Below are positions 56,611 through 64,000 of a DNA stretch of 64,000 bases, one piece after another (positions within the stretch are counted from its first letter, which is position 1; each line of letters begins with the position of its first letter). This stretch comes from Streptomyces sp. ISL-10 (GTDB taxonomy: Bacteria; Actinomycetota; Actinomycetes; Streptomycetales; Streptomycetaceae): NCBI RefSeq assembly GCF_018614575.1, contig NZ_JAGGOJ010000002.1:124001-188000 (forward strand), given 5' to 3'. Both the position numbers and the translations under genes were made by a program. Below the pieces are notes generated by a model that was given only the letters and a program-made list of their open reading frames with translations, searched no databases and had not been told where the DNA came from.

Positions 56611-57183
56611 TCAACGCCGTACGCGAGGAGTGCGGGACGCTGAGGGGGCTGTGGTGGGGCCGGTCGCCCGCTGAACAGGCTTCGCTTGTTCTTGTGTGGC
56701 GGCGAGGTCGCGGGTGATGCCGGTGGCGACGTTGTGGCACCCGATCGCGCTCAGGTCGAGCTGGTGGGCGGCATCGGCGAGGTGGCCGGTCATACGCGGT
56801 ATGGCCTCGGCGTGGCGAGCGGTGCGTACCGATTCGTCGTCTGCCGGGTAGCCGACGAACGGCGCGCCTTCGTACGGGTTGGCGTACAGCGCGCTGGCGA
56901 GGTCGTTGCCGGCCAGGGAGGAAGCGACCACGACCGAGGCCAGGCACTCCAGGCTGGCGCGGCTGCCGGCGATGTCGGCGTACGCGCCGCCGTCGAGCGC
57001 GCCCAGGCGTACGAGGGCGGTGGCCATCAGGTCCTGGACCTTGAGCAGGAGCGGGCTGATCCGGCGCAGCGCGTCGGTGCCGGGGGTGTAGGAGAGGTCC
57101 CGGACGCGTGCGTGCAGGGCCTCGAACTCGCCTGCCAGGTCACGGAGTTGTTCTGCCTGTTCTGCAAGGTTGAGCGAAGGCAT
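56611..57183 (-). CDS. Hypothetical helical protein (190 aa)
   Basis: MPSLNLAEQAEQLRDLAGEF at the start, then long predicted helices to about residue 155 and a basic, Thr/Arg-rich tail. No motif is recognised. GGAG lies 11 bases upstream of the ATG at 57183. The first 44 bases overlap the end of the upstream hydrolase gene, suggesting coupling within the conjugation operon. Confidence 0.65.
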   Translation of the reverse strand: MPSLNLAEQAEQLRDLAGEFEALHARVRDLSYTPGTDALRRISPLLLKVQDLMATALVRLGALDGGAYADIAGSRASLECLASVVVASSLAGNDLASALYANPYEGAPFVGYPADDESVRTARHAEAIPRMTGHLADAAHQLDLSAIGCHNVATGITRDLAATQEQAKPVQRATGPTTAPSASRTPRVRR

Positions 57184-58069
57184 GGGGCGGTGTGCTCCGG
57201 GAGATCGGGTTAGAGATGGAGGCGCAGCGGGAGATTCGGTCGGTGACCAGCTGGGCGTGACGCAGGGGCAATGCGTGGGTGGCGTCCGGGACGATCTCCA
57301 GCTGGGCGCTGGGCAGACAGGCGGCGAGACGACCGGTCCGCTCGGGCGGGATGTGGGCGTCGAGGCTTCCGGCCAGAAGGTGGACCCGCCCGCCGAGCTG
57401 CTGCAGCGAACCGGGGTCGGGCTGCTGATTGGCGAGGTCGTGCCACAGGGCAGCGAGGTCTCCGGTCGCCATGGTGTGCAGGCCCTGCCGGCACGGCAAC
57501 GGCAATGCACCGGACGCCGACTGTGCGGGGGAGTGCAGGGCCCACCGGCTGGTGGTGGGAAGGCACCGCCGGACCGCGTCGAGCAGGTACGGCGCGTGCG
57601 TGCACGCGGACGCGAGAAGGTTGCGGCCCAGCGTGAGGAAGGACTGGGCCGGACCGGTGCCCGTGCGGGTGCTGATGCCGCCGTACGGGGGCGAGATCAG
57701 CACCAGCCCGCGGATCCGGGGCGCGAGGTGGGGGTGGCGCGCGACCAGGCGCATGAGCGTCATCGCCCCCATGGAGTGGCCGGCGAGCACGAGCGGTCCC
57801 CGTGGCGCTGTCGTCTCAAGAACCTGGGAGAGGTCGTCGGCCAGTTGGTTGAGGCTCAGGGCGGCGGTGCCGCGGGTTGAATAGCCGTGCGCGCGCTGGT
57901 CGTAGCGCACGACGCGCATCCCCTCGCGGAGCAGGAGTGGTACGTGCGAGCGCCACAGGGCAGCGGTGACTGAGAGCCCGTGCACGAGGACTGCCGTCAC
58001 GGGTGCTTGGGCGGGACCGTCGACGTAGGTTGCGAGCCGGGCACCATCGGGGAGTCGTATCGATCTCAT
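57140..58069 (-). CDS. Alpha/beta hydrolase
   Basis: A 309-residue alpha/beta-fold hydrolase. The oxyanion strand is VLVHGLSVTAALW; the nucleophile elbow is GHSMGA; the acid Asp is in GSLDAHIPPE; and the catalytic His is in PDATHALPL. The ATG at 58069 overlaps the stop of the coupling-protein gene (ATGA). No signal peptide. Its place between conjugation genes is unusual; it could be cargo or degrade a signalling ester or lactone. Confidence 0.85.
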   Translation of the reverse strand: MRSIRLPDGARLATYVDGPAQAPVTAVLVHGLSVTAALWRSHVPLLLREGMRVVRYDQRAHGYSTRGTAALSLNQLADDLSQVLETTAPRGPLVLAGHSMGAMTLMRLVARHPHLAPRIRGLVLISPPYGGISTRTGTGPAQSFLTLGRNLLASACTHAPYLLDAVRRCLPTTSRWALHSPAQSASGALPLPCRQGLHTMATGDLAALWHDLANQQPDPGSLQQLGGRVHLLAGSLDAHIPPERTGRLAACLPSAQLEIVPDATHALPLRHAQLVTDRISRCASISNPISRSTPPHAFAQPCRTGRTTP

Positions 58070-59853
58070 GCTGCGGTCCCGAAGTCGGTCTGCCTCGGTG
58101 TGTGCTTGGCGACCGCCCGCTTGGTGATGCCGTCGGAGGCCCGCTTGGAGGCGGCGGAGAGTTCGTCGGCGCCGGGCTCCAGGTACCACGGGCGAAGGTC
58201 GAGCATCGCGGCGCGCATGCCGGTGGCGAAGCAGAGCGCGGTGCCCTTGGGTAGGGCGCGGATTGCGTCGGCCGGCAGGATCCGCTCCTGTCGCATCGAC
58301 ACGGAGGTCGACTTGCCGGACTCGGAATGTGAGGTGGACGTCGTCTCGACGTCATGGTCGCCGATCAGCCGGGACAGCTTGTCGGCGAAGTCGGGGTCGT
58401 CGATGCCGGAGCCGATCACCTTCACGGTGGACGCTGACCACATGGCGTCCATGCCCGCGTCCCCCCAGACCTTCTGGCCCTGGCGGTAGGACTGCAGGAT
58501 CGTGATCGGGATGATCCCGCGTGACCCGAGATGCGAGTACAGGTCCGGAAGGTCCGAAATTTTGCAGACGTTGGCGGCCTCGTCGAGGATCGCGAGCATT
58601 GGCGGGTCGAGCCGCCCGCCGGCGCGCTCGGCCTGCGCGGTCGCGGCGCGCATCACCGAGTCCGCGCATGCGGCGATCAGCGCGCTGGCGCCGCCTCCGC
58701 CGTCCTTGCTCAGGAGGAGGAGCGTGTCGGTGGAGGTGACGAACTCGGTCGGCCGGAACTCGGGCACGTCCTTCTGCGGGGTGACCCAGGCGGCGATCTC
58801 GCTGTTCAGCAGAGCGGCGGCGTACTGGCGGGCGGTCTCGTAGATGCCATCGCGGGTCTCCGGCGGTCCCTCGACCGTGCCCTTGAGCTGGGCGGCGACG
58901 GCGGCGAAGTCGTGGTCACGGAGGATGTCGAGCGGAGTGCGGTCGGCGGGGAAGGCGAGCCACTGCATGACGTCGGTGATCGGCCGTTCGTCGAGGGCAG
59001 CGGCCAGGAACAACTGGGACAGGATGTTGGATCCGGCCTTGGACCAGAAGTCCCCCTGCTGGCTCGCGTCCACCGAGGCGGCGAGGAAGTGGCCGGCCAA
59101 CCGCCCTGCGCCGTCCAGGGTTTTGGCGTCCGCCAACGGGTTCCACCACATCTCGCGTGCTGCGTGCGCGATCTGCTGCGGATCCATCGACCACACCTGA
59201 CCGACGCGTGCGCGGGCGTCGTAGGTGGCGGTGAACGCATCACCTGCGGCCTTGTTCGAGGTCAGCAGAACCGGGCCGGGCGCGGCGAGTACGGAGGGGA
59301 TCGCGAGCGAGGTGGTCTTGCCCGAGCGCGGCGCCATGATGGCGACGGCCACATCCTCGTAGCCCATGCGCACCTCGTGCTTGGTGCCCTGCAGGTTGCC
59401 GAGCAGGATGCCGGTGTCGCGGGCCTCGATGTGCTTGGCGTCCTTCAGGCTCGGGCGCAGGGAGCGGGCCTTGGCGGTGATCGCCTTGGCCATCAGCGGT
59501 TCGATGTCCCGGGCCTTGGCCATGCCGGTGATCTTCTTCCGGCCGCCGCCGCGGCTCTTGTGCCGAGACCACAGGACGCCGGTCACGGCGCCGAGGGCGA
59601 GCAGGGCTGCGATCGGGACGATCCGAGCGCCGACAAGCAGGGACGTTTCTCCGACCTGGGGCCAGAGCTGGTCAGGGTGGAGGAGGGCGGCGGTCGGCTG
59701 GTAGGGCGCCCAGTGGTCGGCGGTCAGCCATGCGGTGATGTTGCCGGACAGCCAGGCGAGATGGGACAGCGGGACGACGACGCCGAGCACTCCGAGGAGG
59801 AGGCGCAGGACGATGTCGTACCCGTCGGAGGAACGGTTGGAGGAGGGTGGCAA
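58066..59853 (-). CDS. VirD4/TraD-like conjugative coupling ATPase
   Basis: A 595-residue type IV coupling protein. Two or three N-terminal TM helices (about 13-40 and 70-95) are followed by the ATPase: Walker A MAPRSGKTTS near residue 180 and Walker B PMLAILDEAANV near 420, with the TraM-recognition-like C-terminal part (DFADKLSRLIGDHDVETT). It links the relaxosome to the transfer channel at the membrane. Streptomyces elements with such proteins use a T4SS-like machinery rather than TraB/FtsK. The other transfer genes must lie to the right of the window. Confidence 0.9.
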   Translation of the reverse strand: MPPSSNRSSDGYDIVLRLLLGVLGVVVPLSHLAWLSGNITAWLTADHWAPYQPTAALLHPDQLWPQVGETSLLVGARIVPIAALLALGAVTGVLWSRHKSRGGGRKKITGMAKARDIEPLMAKAITAKARSLRPSLKDAKHIEARDTGILLGNLQGTKHEVRMGYEDVAVAIMAPRSGKTTSLAIPSVLAAPGPVLLTSNKAAGDAFTATYDARARVGQVWSMDPQQIAHAAREMWWNPLADAKTLDGAGRLAGHFLAASVDASQQGDFWSKAGSNILSQLFLAAALDERPITDVMQWLAFPADRTPLDILRDHDFAAVAAQLKGTVEGPPETRDGIYETARQYAAALLNSEIAAWVTPQKDVPEFRPTEFVTSTDTLLLLSKDGGGGASALIAACADSVMRAATAQAERAGGRLDPPMLAILDEAANVCKISDLPDLYSHLGSRGIIPITILQSYRQGQKVWGDAGMDAMWSASTVKVIGSGIDDPDFADKLSRLIGDHDVETTSTSHSESGKSTSVSMRQERILPADAIRALPKGTALCFATGMRAAMLDLRPWYLEPGADELSAASKRASDGITKRAVAKHTPRQTDFGTAA

Positions 59854-59936
59854 AGGGCTACGTGCTTCCGGGCGGGGACGAAGGGGTTAGCGGCTACGGG
59901 TGTTCTTGGCCGGTGACCGTCGAAGGGGACTCGGAT

Positions 59937-60658
59937 TCACCGGCGTGCTGGCGCGGCGGGCGGCGAGGGCGTGGACGCGTTCTTCCAGGGCGGAGGCGAC
60001 CTGCGCGGCGGGGACTTCCCGCCGCGTGACGGTGATGAGATCCGGGTCCCGGGTGGGGAGGTGACGACGGTGGCCGTACGCAGCACCGGGCTGGGGTCGG
60101 TCAGTGCTGTGGTGAACGCGGTGATCAGGTGGGGCGGTGTGTGCTCGCCGAATCGGGCCTGCCAAAGAGGAGGGCCGGTGCGATCGAGGGCGGCTCCGAC
60201 CCACCAGCAGCCGGTGGTCTCGTTGACCTCGACGCGGATCGTGCCGTCGGCCGAAGCGAGCCGGTCGTGGCTGTAGGCCGGTGACCAGCCCGATGTCCGG
60301 AGCGGTTCCAGCGGGTCCCAGTCGTCTGCAGGATCGGCGGCGGGACTGGTGAGGGTGTCGGTGAATGCGGCGATGAGTTCGACCGGGGTGCGGGCACCGA
60401 AGCTCGCGTACCAGGCGGGCCGGTCGGGCTGGTGGGCGTGGTGGAACGTCCACCACTGGCCGTCCGGGTCGGGCTCGAGCCGGAGGAGGGCCCTCTGGTC
60501 GGGGCTGGAGAGGATCACGCGCGGCATCAGGGGGTCGTGGCCGTAGCTCCAGCCGCACGCCCGATGGAGGGGGACGGTGACCCAGGAGGGATCTCCGCCT
60601 CCGGCCAAGTGGCGCGGGCGACGAAGGCGACATCGACGATCTCGGGAGGCTTCGGCAT
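59937..60658 (-). pseudogene. DUF317 protein, frameshifted near its start
   Basis: An ATG at 60658 opens MPKPPEIVDVAFVARATWP, which soon leaves the family frame. The conserved PRHLAGGGDPSWVTVPLHRAC and two DUF317 repeats (QWWTFHHAHQPDRPAWYASF; WWVGAALDRTGPPLWQARF) are in another frame to 59937. A one-base deletion around 60611-60625 would explain it. The frameshift sits where paralogues read VAF-PRHLAGGGD. Confidence 0.7.
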
Positions 60659-60660
60659 GG

Positions 60661-61209
60661 TCACCTCCGCACCGTGCTGGCCCGGCCGGACGCGAGGACC
60701 GCAGTCGCGGTCGGTGGCGGGGCCAGGGTCGAGGGGGCGTGGCGGGCAGCTGTGTTGATGTCGAGGACGGCCTGGCCGTGGGAGGCCCAGTCGTCGAGGT
60801 AGCTCCAGGCTTCGGCGTGGTACTCGGCGAGGGCGTCGTCGTACGCCGGGATTCCGGGGCAGGCGTCGGCAGCGAGACTGTCGCGCGTCTGCCGCCATTC
60901 CTCATGCAGTACATCCAGGCGGTCGAGCGCATCCTGCAGGACGCCCAGCTGCCATACCCAGCGGCTCTGTACCGCGTGGGAGGGGAGTTGGGCGAGCTGC
61001 GTCTCGGCGGTGGCCAGCAGGTGGCGGGCGCCGCCGTGGACGGTTTCGAACGCAGCGGCTGTCTCGGCGTCGCGCTGGCTCTGGCGGAGTCCGTAGGCGT
61101 GGTCGTCGTACGGCCAGCCGTCGAGGCCGGTGTGCTCGTCGGAGTACGCGTCCCAGGCGTCGAGGATCTTCTTGCTATCAGCGACGAAGTCGGAGAGGTG
61201 ACGCAGCAC
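60661..61209 (-). CDS. Hypothetical protein (182 aa)
   Basis: An acidic helical protein starting VLRHLSDFVADSKKILDAW at a GTG, with Trp and Asp-rich helices and a disordered, Ala/Thr/Pro-rich tail. In-frame codons upstream read TIPLDPAAHREV, so the true start may be a few codons earlier at a non-standard codon. It precedes the DUF317 remnant by 2 bases. No family recognised. Confidence 0.65.
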   Translation of the reverse strand: MLRHLSDFVADSKKILDAWDAYSDEHTGLDGWPYDDHAYGLRQSQRDAETAAAFETVHGGARHLLATAETQLAQLPSHAVQSRWVWQLGVLQDALDRLDVLHEEWRQTRDSLAADACPGIPAYDDALAEYHAEAWSYLDDWASHGQAVLDINTAARHAPSTLAPPPTATAVLASGRASTVRR

Positions 61210-61259
61210 CTCGCGATGGGCGGCGGGGTCGAGGGGAATGGTGGGGTGTCCTATCGGGA

Positions 61260-62100
61260 TCAGCGGCGAGCGGTGGAACGGGTGGCGTTTTCCTTCGCCG
61301 GGGGCGTCACGGCCTCTGGCTGGCGCCGCACGCCGCGGGCCTGCCTGCGGATGCCGGCGAGTCGGGCGGCGTGGGCCTCGACGACCTGCTCCGGGGTGAG
61401 CGGGCTCGGCTTCTGCACGGCGCCGTGGGCGGTGCGGTCGTACATGCCGCGCTGGAGCGGGGCGCGGTCAGCGAGCGTGGTGATGAAGGCGGTCACGAGG
61501 TGCTCCGGTGTGTTGCCGTCGAACCAGGCGTGCCAGATCCGGGGGCCCGCAGCGGAGGGTCCGGGTTGGTCCCGGACCTCGATGTGCCAGGACGTACGGT
61601 CTGGTTCGCGCCACGGCACGGTGCCGTCACCCTTCTCCGGCCGGCGCTCCACCCTGCACCCCGGTGGATCGGAGACGGCGGCCCCGCGGCCGTCGATGAG
61701 CCAGCCAGCAGCTTCCAGCGCCGGCAGGGGGTTGGCCGGCTCGGCGGGTGCAGGTGCGACGAGGGCGTCGGTGAGGGCGGCGAGGACCTCGGCGGGAACG
61801 AGTTCGCCGAACTCGGCGTACCAGCCCGGCTCGCTGCCGGTGGGCTCGGCCCCGCAGCCGCCACCACGCGGAGGTGGCGGACTGCGGGTCGAACTGCAGG
61901 CTGTGACGGTGATCAGGGCTGCGCAGGACGATGTCGGCGCTGAGCGGGTCGGAGGTGGGTCTCCATCCGGCGGCGGCCAGGCCATGGGTGACGTGGCGGG
62001 CGTCTCCGGGGCCGGCGAGGTGGCGGGGGCTGGTGTCGAACGGGATCCGCCAGGCGTGCTTGTCGGCGAAGGCGGCGAGCTGCCGTTCGCTCAGCGGCAC
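61260..62100 (-). pseudogene. DUF317 protein, frameshifted
   Basis: The GTG at 62100 overlaps the upstream stop (TAGTG) and encodes VPLSERQLAAFADKHAW, SPRHLAGPGDARHVTHGLAA and SAWWRLRG before leaving frame. The downstream frame resumes with GSEPGWYAEFGELVPAEVL, a second DUF317 repeat (WHAWFDGNTPEHLVTAFITT) and ends at 61260. One extra G in the GGGG run at about 61851 accounts for the shift. Confidence 0.75.
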
Positions 62101-62447
62101 TAGCCGCACTCCGGCTCGGTGGCGACGGCGCTGCCGTACAGGCCCCGGAGGCCGTCCAGGACGTAGTGGAGGGTGTGCTGGTCTGCCTGCTCCCATGCGG
62201 CGGTGCGCAGGTCCGTGATCAGGAGTCCGACCTCGAGGGTGCGCGGGGTGTCCGGATGGTCCTGCACGGCGCGGGCGAGGGCCCGCAAGGTGTCGGCGAG
62301 CTGGACGGGCAGGCCCGTGTACTCGTCGAGCAGAGGCTCGACGAGGGCGAGCGCCTCTTCGGGGTCGGGGCTCTCACGCAGGTAGTCGGTAAGAAGGGAC
62401 AGGGTCTCGGTCGCCGTGCGGACCGTGTCAGGGGTGAGTGCGGGCAT
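62100..62447 (-). CDS. Hypothetical helical protein (115 aa)
   Basis: MPALTPDTVRTATETLSLLT at the start, then amphipathic helices to the end (ATEPECG). The ATG at 62447 has GAGGAG five bases upstream; a TTG one codon earlier is also possible. Its stop overlaps the GTG of the following DUF317 gene. Function unknown; it looks like a small accessory gene of the element. Confidence 0.65.
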   Translation of the reverse strand: MPALTPDTVRTATETLSLLTDYLRESPDPEEALALVEPLLDEYTGLPVQLADTLRALARAVQDHPDTPRTLEVGLLITDLRTAAWEQADQHTLHYVLDGLRGLYGSAVATEPECG

Positions 62448-62477
62448 CAAGCTCCTCGGTTCGTGGGGTGTGGGTGA

Positions 62478-63281
62478 TCAGTGGTAGGTGCGGGCGCCAC
62501 CAGCGTTGGCGTGGGGGCGGGCCGCGGTGCGGGGCCGGCTGCTCCGGGCGGCGTTGCGAGCCCAGGTGGCGGCGCGGGCGGCAGTGATCCGGGCCTGCTG
62601 CCAGGCGCTGAGCTCGGAGGGCAGCACGGACACGGACGCGGTGCGGATCTGGGCGCTCTGTGGAACCCGTCCCAGCGGGCGCATCACGGGTTCGGGGCTG
62701 GCGAGCGCGGTCGAGAAGGCTTCCACCAGGTGCATCGGGGTGCTGGGGGCGAACTGGGCTGTCCAGCCGTTGCCTTGCTTGTCCTTCGCCCCGGACCACC
62801 ACATCGCCTCGCCGTCGGGGCCCTGGTGGAACTGCATCCAGGCGCTGCCGTCGGGGCTGGTCGCGGTCACGTGCTCGGCGTTGGACGGATGGTCCCACCC
62901 GTGCTCCCGCAAAGGTGCCCACACGTTGGGGGCGTGCGCGGAGCGGGGCCGGGTGAGGGCGTCGGTGAGACCGGCGACGATCTCCACCGGCGTTTGCCGC
63001 CCGAGTACTGCCCACCACTGCTCTTGGTGGCCGCTCGCGGCACCGTGGATCGTCCACCCGCCGGGCAGTACGAAGGGGTCGTAGGTGATACGGACCGCGC
63101 GGTCCGGGCTTTCCATGGCGAGAGGACCGCCGGCCTTGGACTTGTCCCGCCAACCCGAAGCGCGCAGGAACTCGGAGACGTGCCGGAGGTCACCGCCGCC
63201 GGCGAGGGCGCGGGGCTCGACGAGGTACTGCTGCTGCGCCTGCTCGCCCGCCCCCCAGCCCTGCCACTGCTTCCTCTTCAC
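62478..63281 (-). CDS. DUF317 domain protein (intact)
   Basis: A 267-residue protein, the only intact two-repeat DUF317 paralogue of the right-hand group. It starts at a GTG overlapping the upstream stop (GTGA): VKRKQWQGWGAGEQ, then VEPRALAGGGDLRHVSEFL. Repeat 1 has GWTIHGAASGHQEQWWAVLG and TPVEIVAGLTDALT; repeat 2 has MWWSGAKDKQGNGWTAQFAP and TPMHLVEAFSTALA. A basic Ala/Arg tail follows. DUF317 occurs in actinobacterial mobile elements; the role is unknown. Confidence 0.8.
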   Translation of the reverse strand: MKRKQWQGWGAGEQAQQQYLVEPRALAGGGDLRHVSEFLRASGWRDKSKAGGPLAMESPDRAVRITYDPFVLPGGWTIHGAASGHQEQWWAVLGRQTPVEIVAGLTDALTRPRSAHAPNVWAPLREHGWDHPSNAEHVTATSPDGSAWMQFHQGPDGEAMWWSGAKDKQGNGWTAQFAPSTPMHLVEAFSTALASPEPVMRPLGRVPQSAQIRTASVSVLPSELSAWQQARITAARAATWARNAARSSRPRTAARPHANAGGARTYH

Positions 63282-63661
63282 CGGCGCCGCCGGACGACGA
63301 GTGGAGCAGGGGCCGGCGGCTTCGCCGGTGCGGTGTCGGGCCGGTTGCCGGCGTGCTGGAGGATCTCTCGGTGCTCGTCCAGGTCCCCGCCGATGGCGTC
63401 GAGCTCGTTCGTGGCCCGCCCCAGGGCGAGCCACACCTCGGCGGGCAGGGCGCCGCGCTCGGCCTGGACCTTGGCGAACATGCTGCTGACGGAGACGAGG
63501 TGGGTGACGCCGGCGAGGACGCCGTCCGCAGGGTCGACAACGCGTGCGATGACCTGCGTTGCTTCATGCGGGGGGAGTATCGCGAGGTGGTCGCCGAGCT
63601 GGCCGAGCTGGCGGGCGATCTCGTCGGCCAGCCGCACCGGGTACGGGTTGGAGTGGGGCAT
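63278..63661 (-). CDS. Hypothetical protein (127 aa)
   Basis: MPHSNPYPVRLADEIARQLG starts a helical, soluble protein ending in a basic Pro-rich tail. The ATG at 63661 is preceded by GGAGGAG. Its stop overlaps the DUF317 start (GTGA), so it is translated first in a coupled pair. No domain recognised. Confidence 0.7.
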   Translation of the reverse strand: MPHSNPYPVRLADEIARQLGQLGDHLAILPPHEATQVIARVVDPADGVLAGVTHLVSVSSMFAKVQAERGALPAEVWLALGRATNELDAIGGDLDEHREILQHAGNRPDTAPAKPPAPAPLVVRRRR

Positions 63662-63685
63662 GCTCCTCCAGGACGGGGGTCGGTA

Positions 63686-64000
63686 TCAGTGGTGGTGGCG
63701 GTGGCCGGTCCGCCGGGCTTCGCCGAGGACGGCTTCGGGGCGGGCAGGTGCCGGCGGGGAGGGGCGGTGGGGGCTGGTGGTGATGCAGGCGCGTAGGTAG
63801 CGGCGGAACAGGGCGGTGGCGAGGCGGGGTGTGAGGCGGTGGCTGATCGGCGGGGGCTTGCGGGGTGTTACGGGGTTCTCCGATAAGGCTGTCGGTGCGG
63901 GGCGGGCAGCCCGAGCAGGGTGCCGGGGCCGCCCGACGGGCGTTACGGGGTACGCCGGGACGGTGTGGGGCGCGAGGCGGAGGCAGCCCGTGGCGGCTGC
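63686..64000 (-). CDS. Partial ORF running off the right edge
   Basis: An open frame of 104 codons enters at 64000 and stops at 63686-63688. It reads Pro/Arg-rich sequence such as RLAPHTVPAYPVTPVGRPRH and LATALFRRYLRACITTSP, ending TGHRHHH. Its start is outside the window. Whether it is a true C-terminus of an element protein or chance coding is unsure. Confidence 0.4.
   Translation of the reverse strand, partial: AAATGCLRLAPHTVPAYPVTPVGRPRHPARAARPAPTALSENPVTPRKPPPISHRLTPRLATALFRRYLRACITTSPHRPSPPAPARPEAVLGEARRTGHRHHH

Overview
The window is high-G+C actinobacterial DNA, almost certainly a Streptomyces chromosome. GTG and TTG starts are frequent, genes are tightly packed with ATGA/TGATG/GTGA overlaps, and several families are characteristic of the genus (CutRS, DUF4193, DUF3093, DUF3710, DUF3159, DUF317). 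No tRNA, rRNA or CRISPR array was seen.

Region 1 (about 0.5-23.2 kb) is conserved core chromosome. It runs: D-arabinono-lactone oxidase and an MFS exporter; ferrochelatase and an inositol monophosphatase; the CutRS envelope two-component system; DUF4193 and an EcsC-like protein; DUF3093; a hotdog thioesterase, dUTPase and DUF3710; a broken ABC ATPase; KdpD/KdpE; an OB-fold protein and DUF3159; two TrkA/RCK proteins (CeoC, CeoB) divergent from a KimA/KUP-like permease; and a TRAM-type RNA methyltransferase. Most of this order resembles what I recall of Mycobacterium tuberculosis Rv2689c-Rv2701c. KdpDE, the RCK pair and the permease make 13.5-21.8 kb a potassium-homeostasis block, although kdpFABC is absent.

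Region 2 (23.3-46.6 kb) is accessory and looks like a defence island. Immediately after the methyltransferase come four TGACGCT repeats. Then follow an AAA ATPase/subtilase pair matching IetAS, a type I restriction-modification locus (hsdM-hsdS-hsdR), and a soluble Ser/Thr kinase with a helical C-terminus. Convergent to the kinase is a 1319-residue HTH/STAND NTPase, which is divergent from a tiny membrane protein. Next are a cysteine-rich protein, a 1505-residue SNF2-family protein whose N-terminal third carries four dsRBM-like repeats, and an overlapping SWIM zinc-finger gene. The dsRBM-SNF2-SWIM pair is the strongest candidate for an undescribed system.

Region 3 (46.8-51.1 kb) has a frameshifted NucS/DUF91-type nuclease and then a compact locus: a 58-codon peptide gene, a JmjC/cupin oxygenase, an aldo/keto reductase and a convergent APH-type phosphotransferase. 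This could be a small RiPP-like pathway.

Region 4 (51.3-64.0 kb, all minus strand) is part of an integrative conjugative element. It holds a VirD4/TraD-type coupling protein, a DnaB-N-domain protein without a helicase domain, a C5 DNA methyltransferase with a PAPS-reductase-like PP-loop gene, an alpha/beta hydrolase, several DUF317 proteins and small unknowns. No integrase, relaxase or att site is visible, so the element continues beyond 64 kb. Five genes in the window carry apparent frameshifts, most of them near G/C runs, which could be assembly error or real decay.
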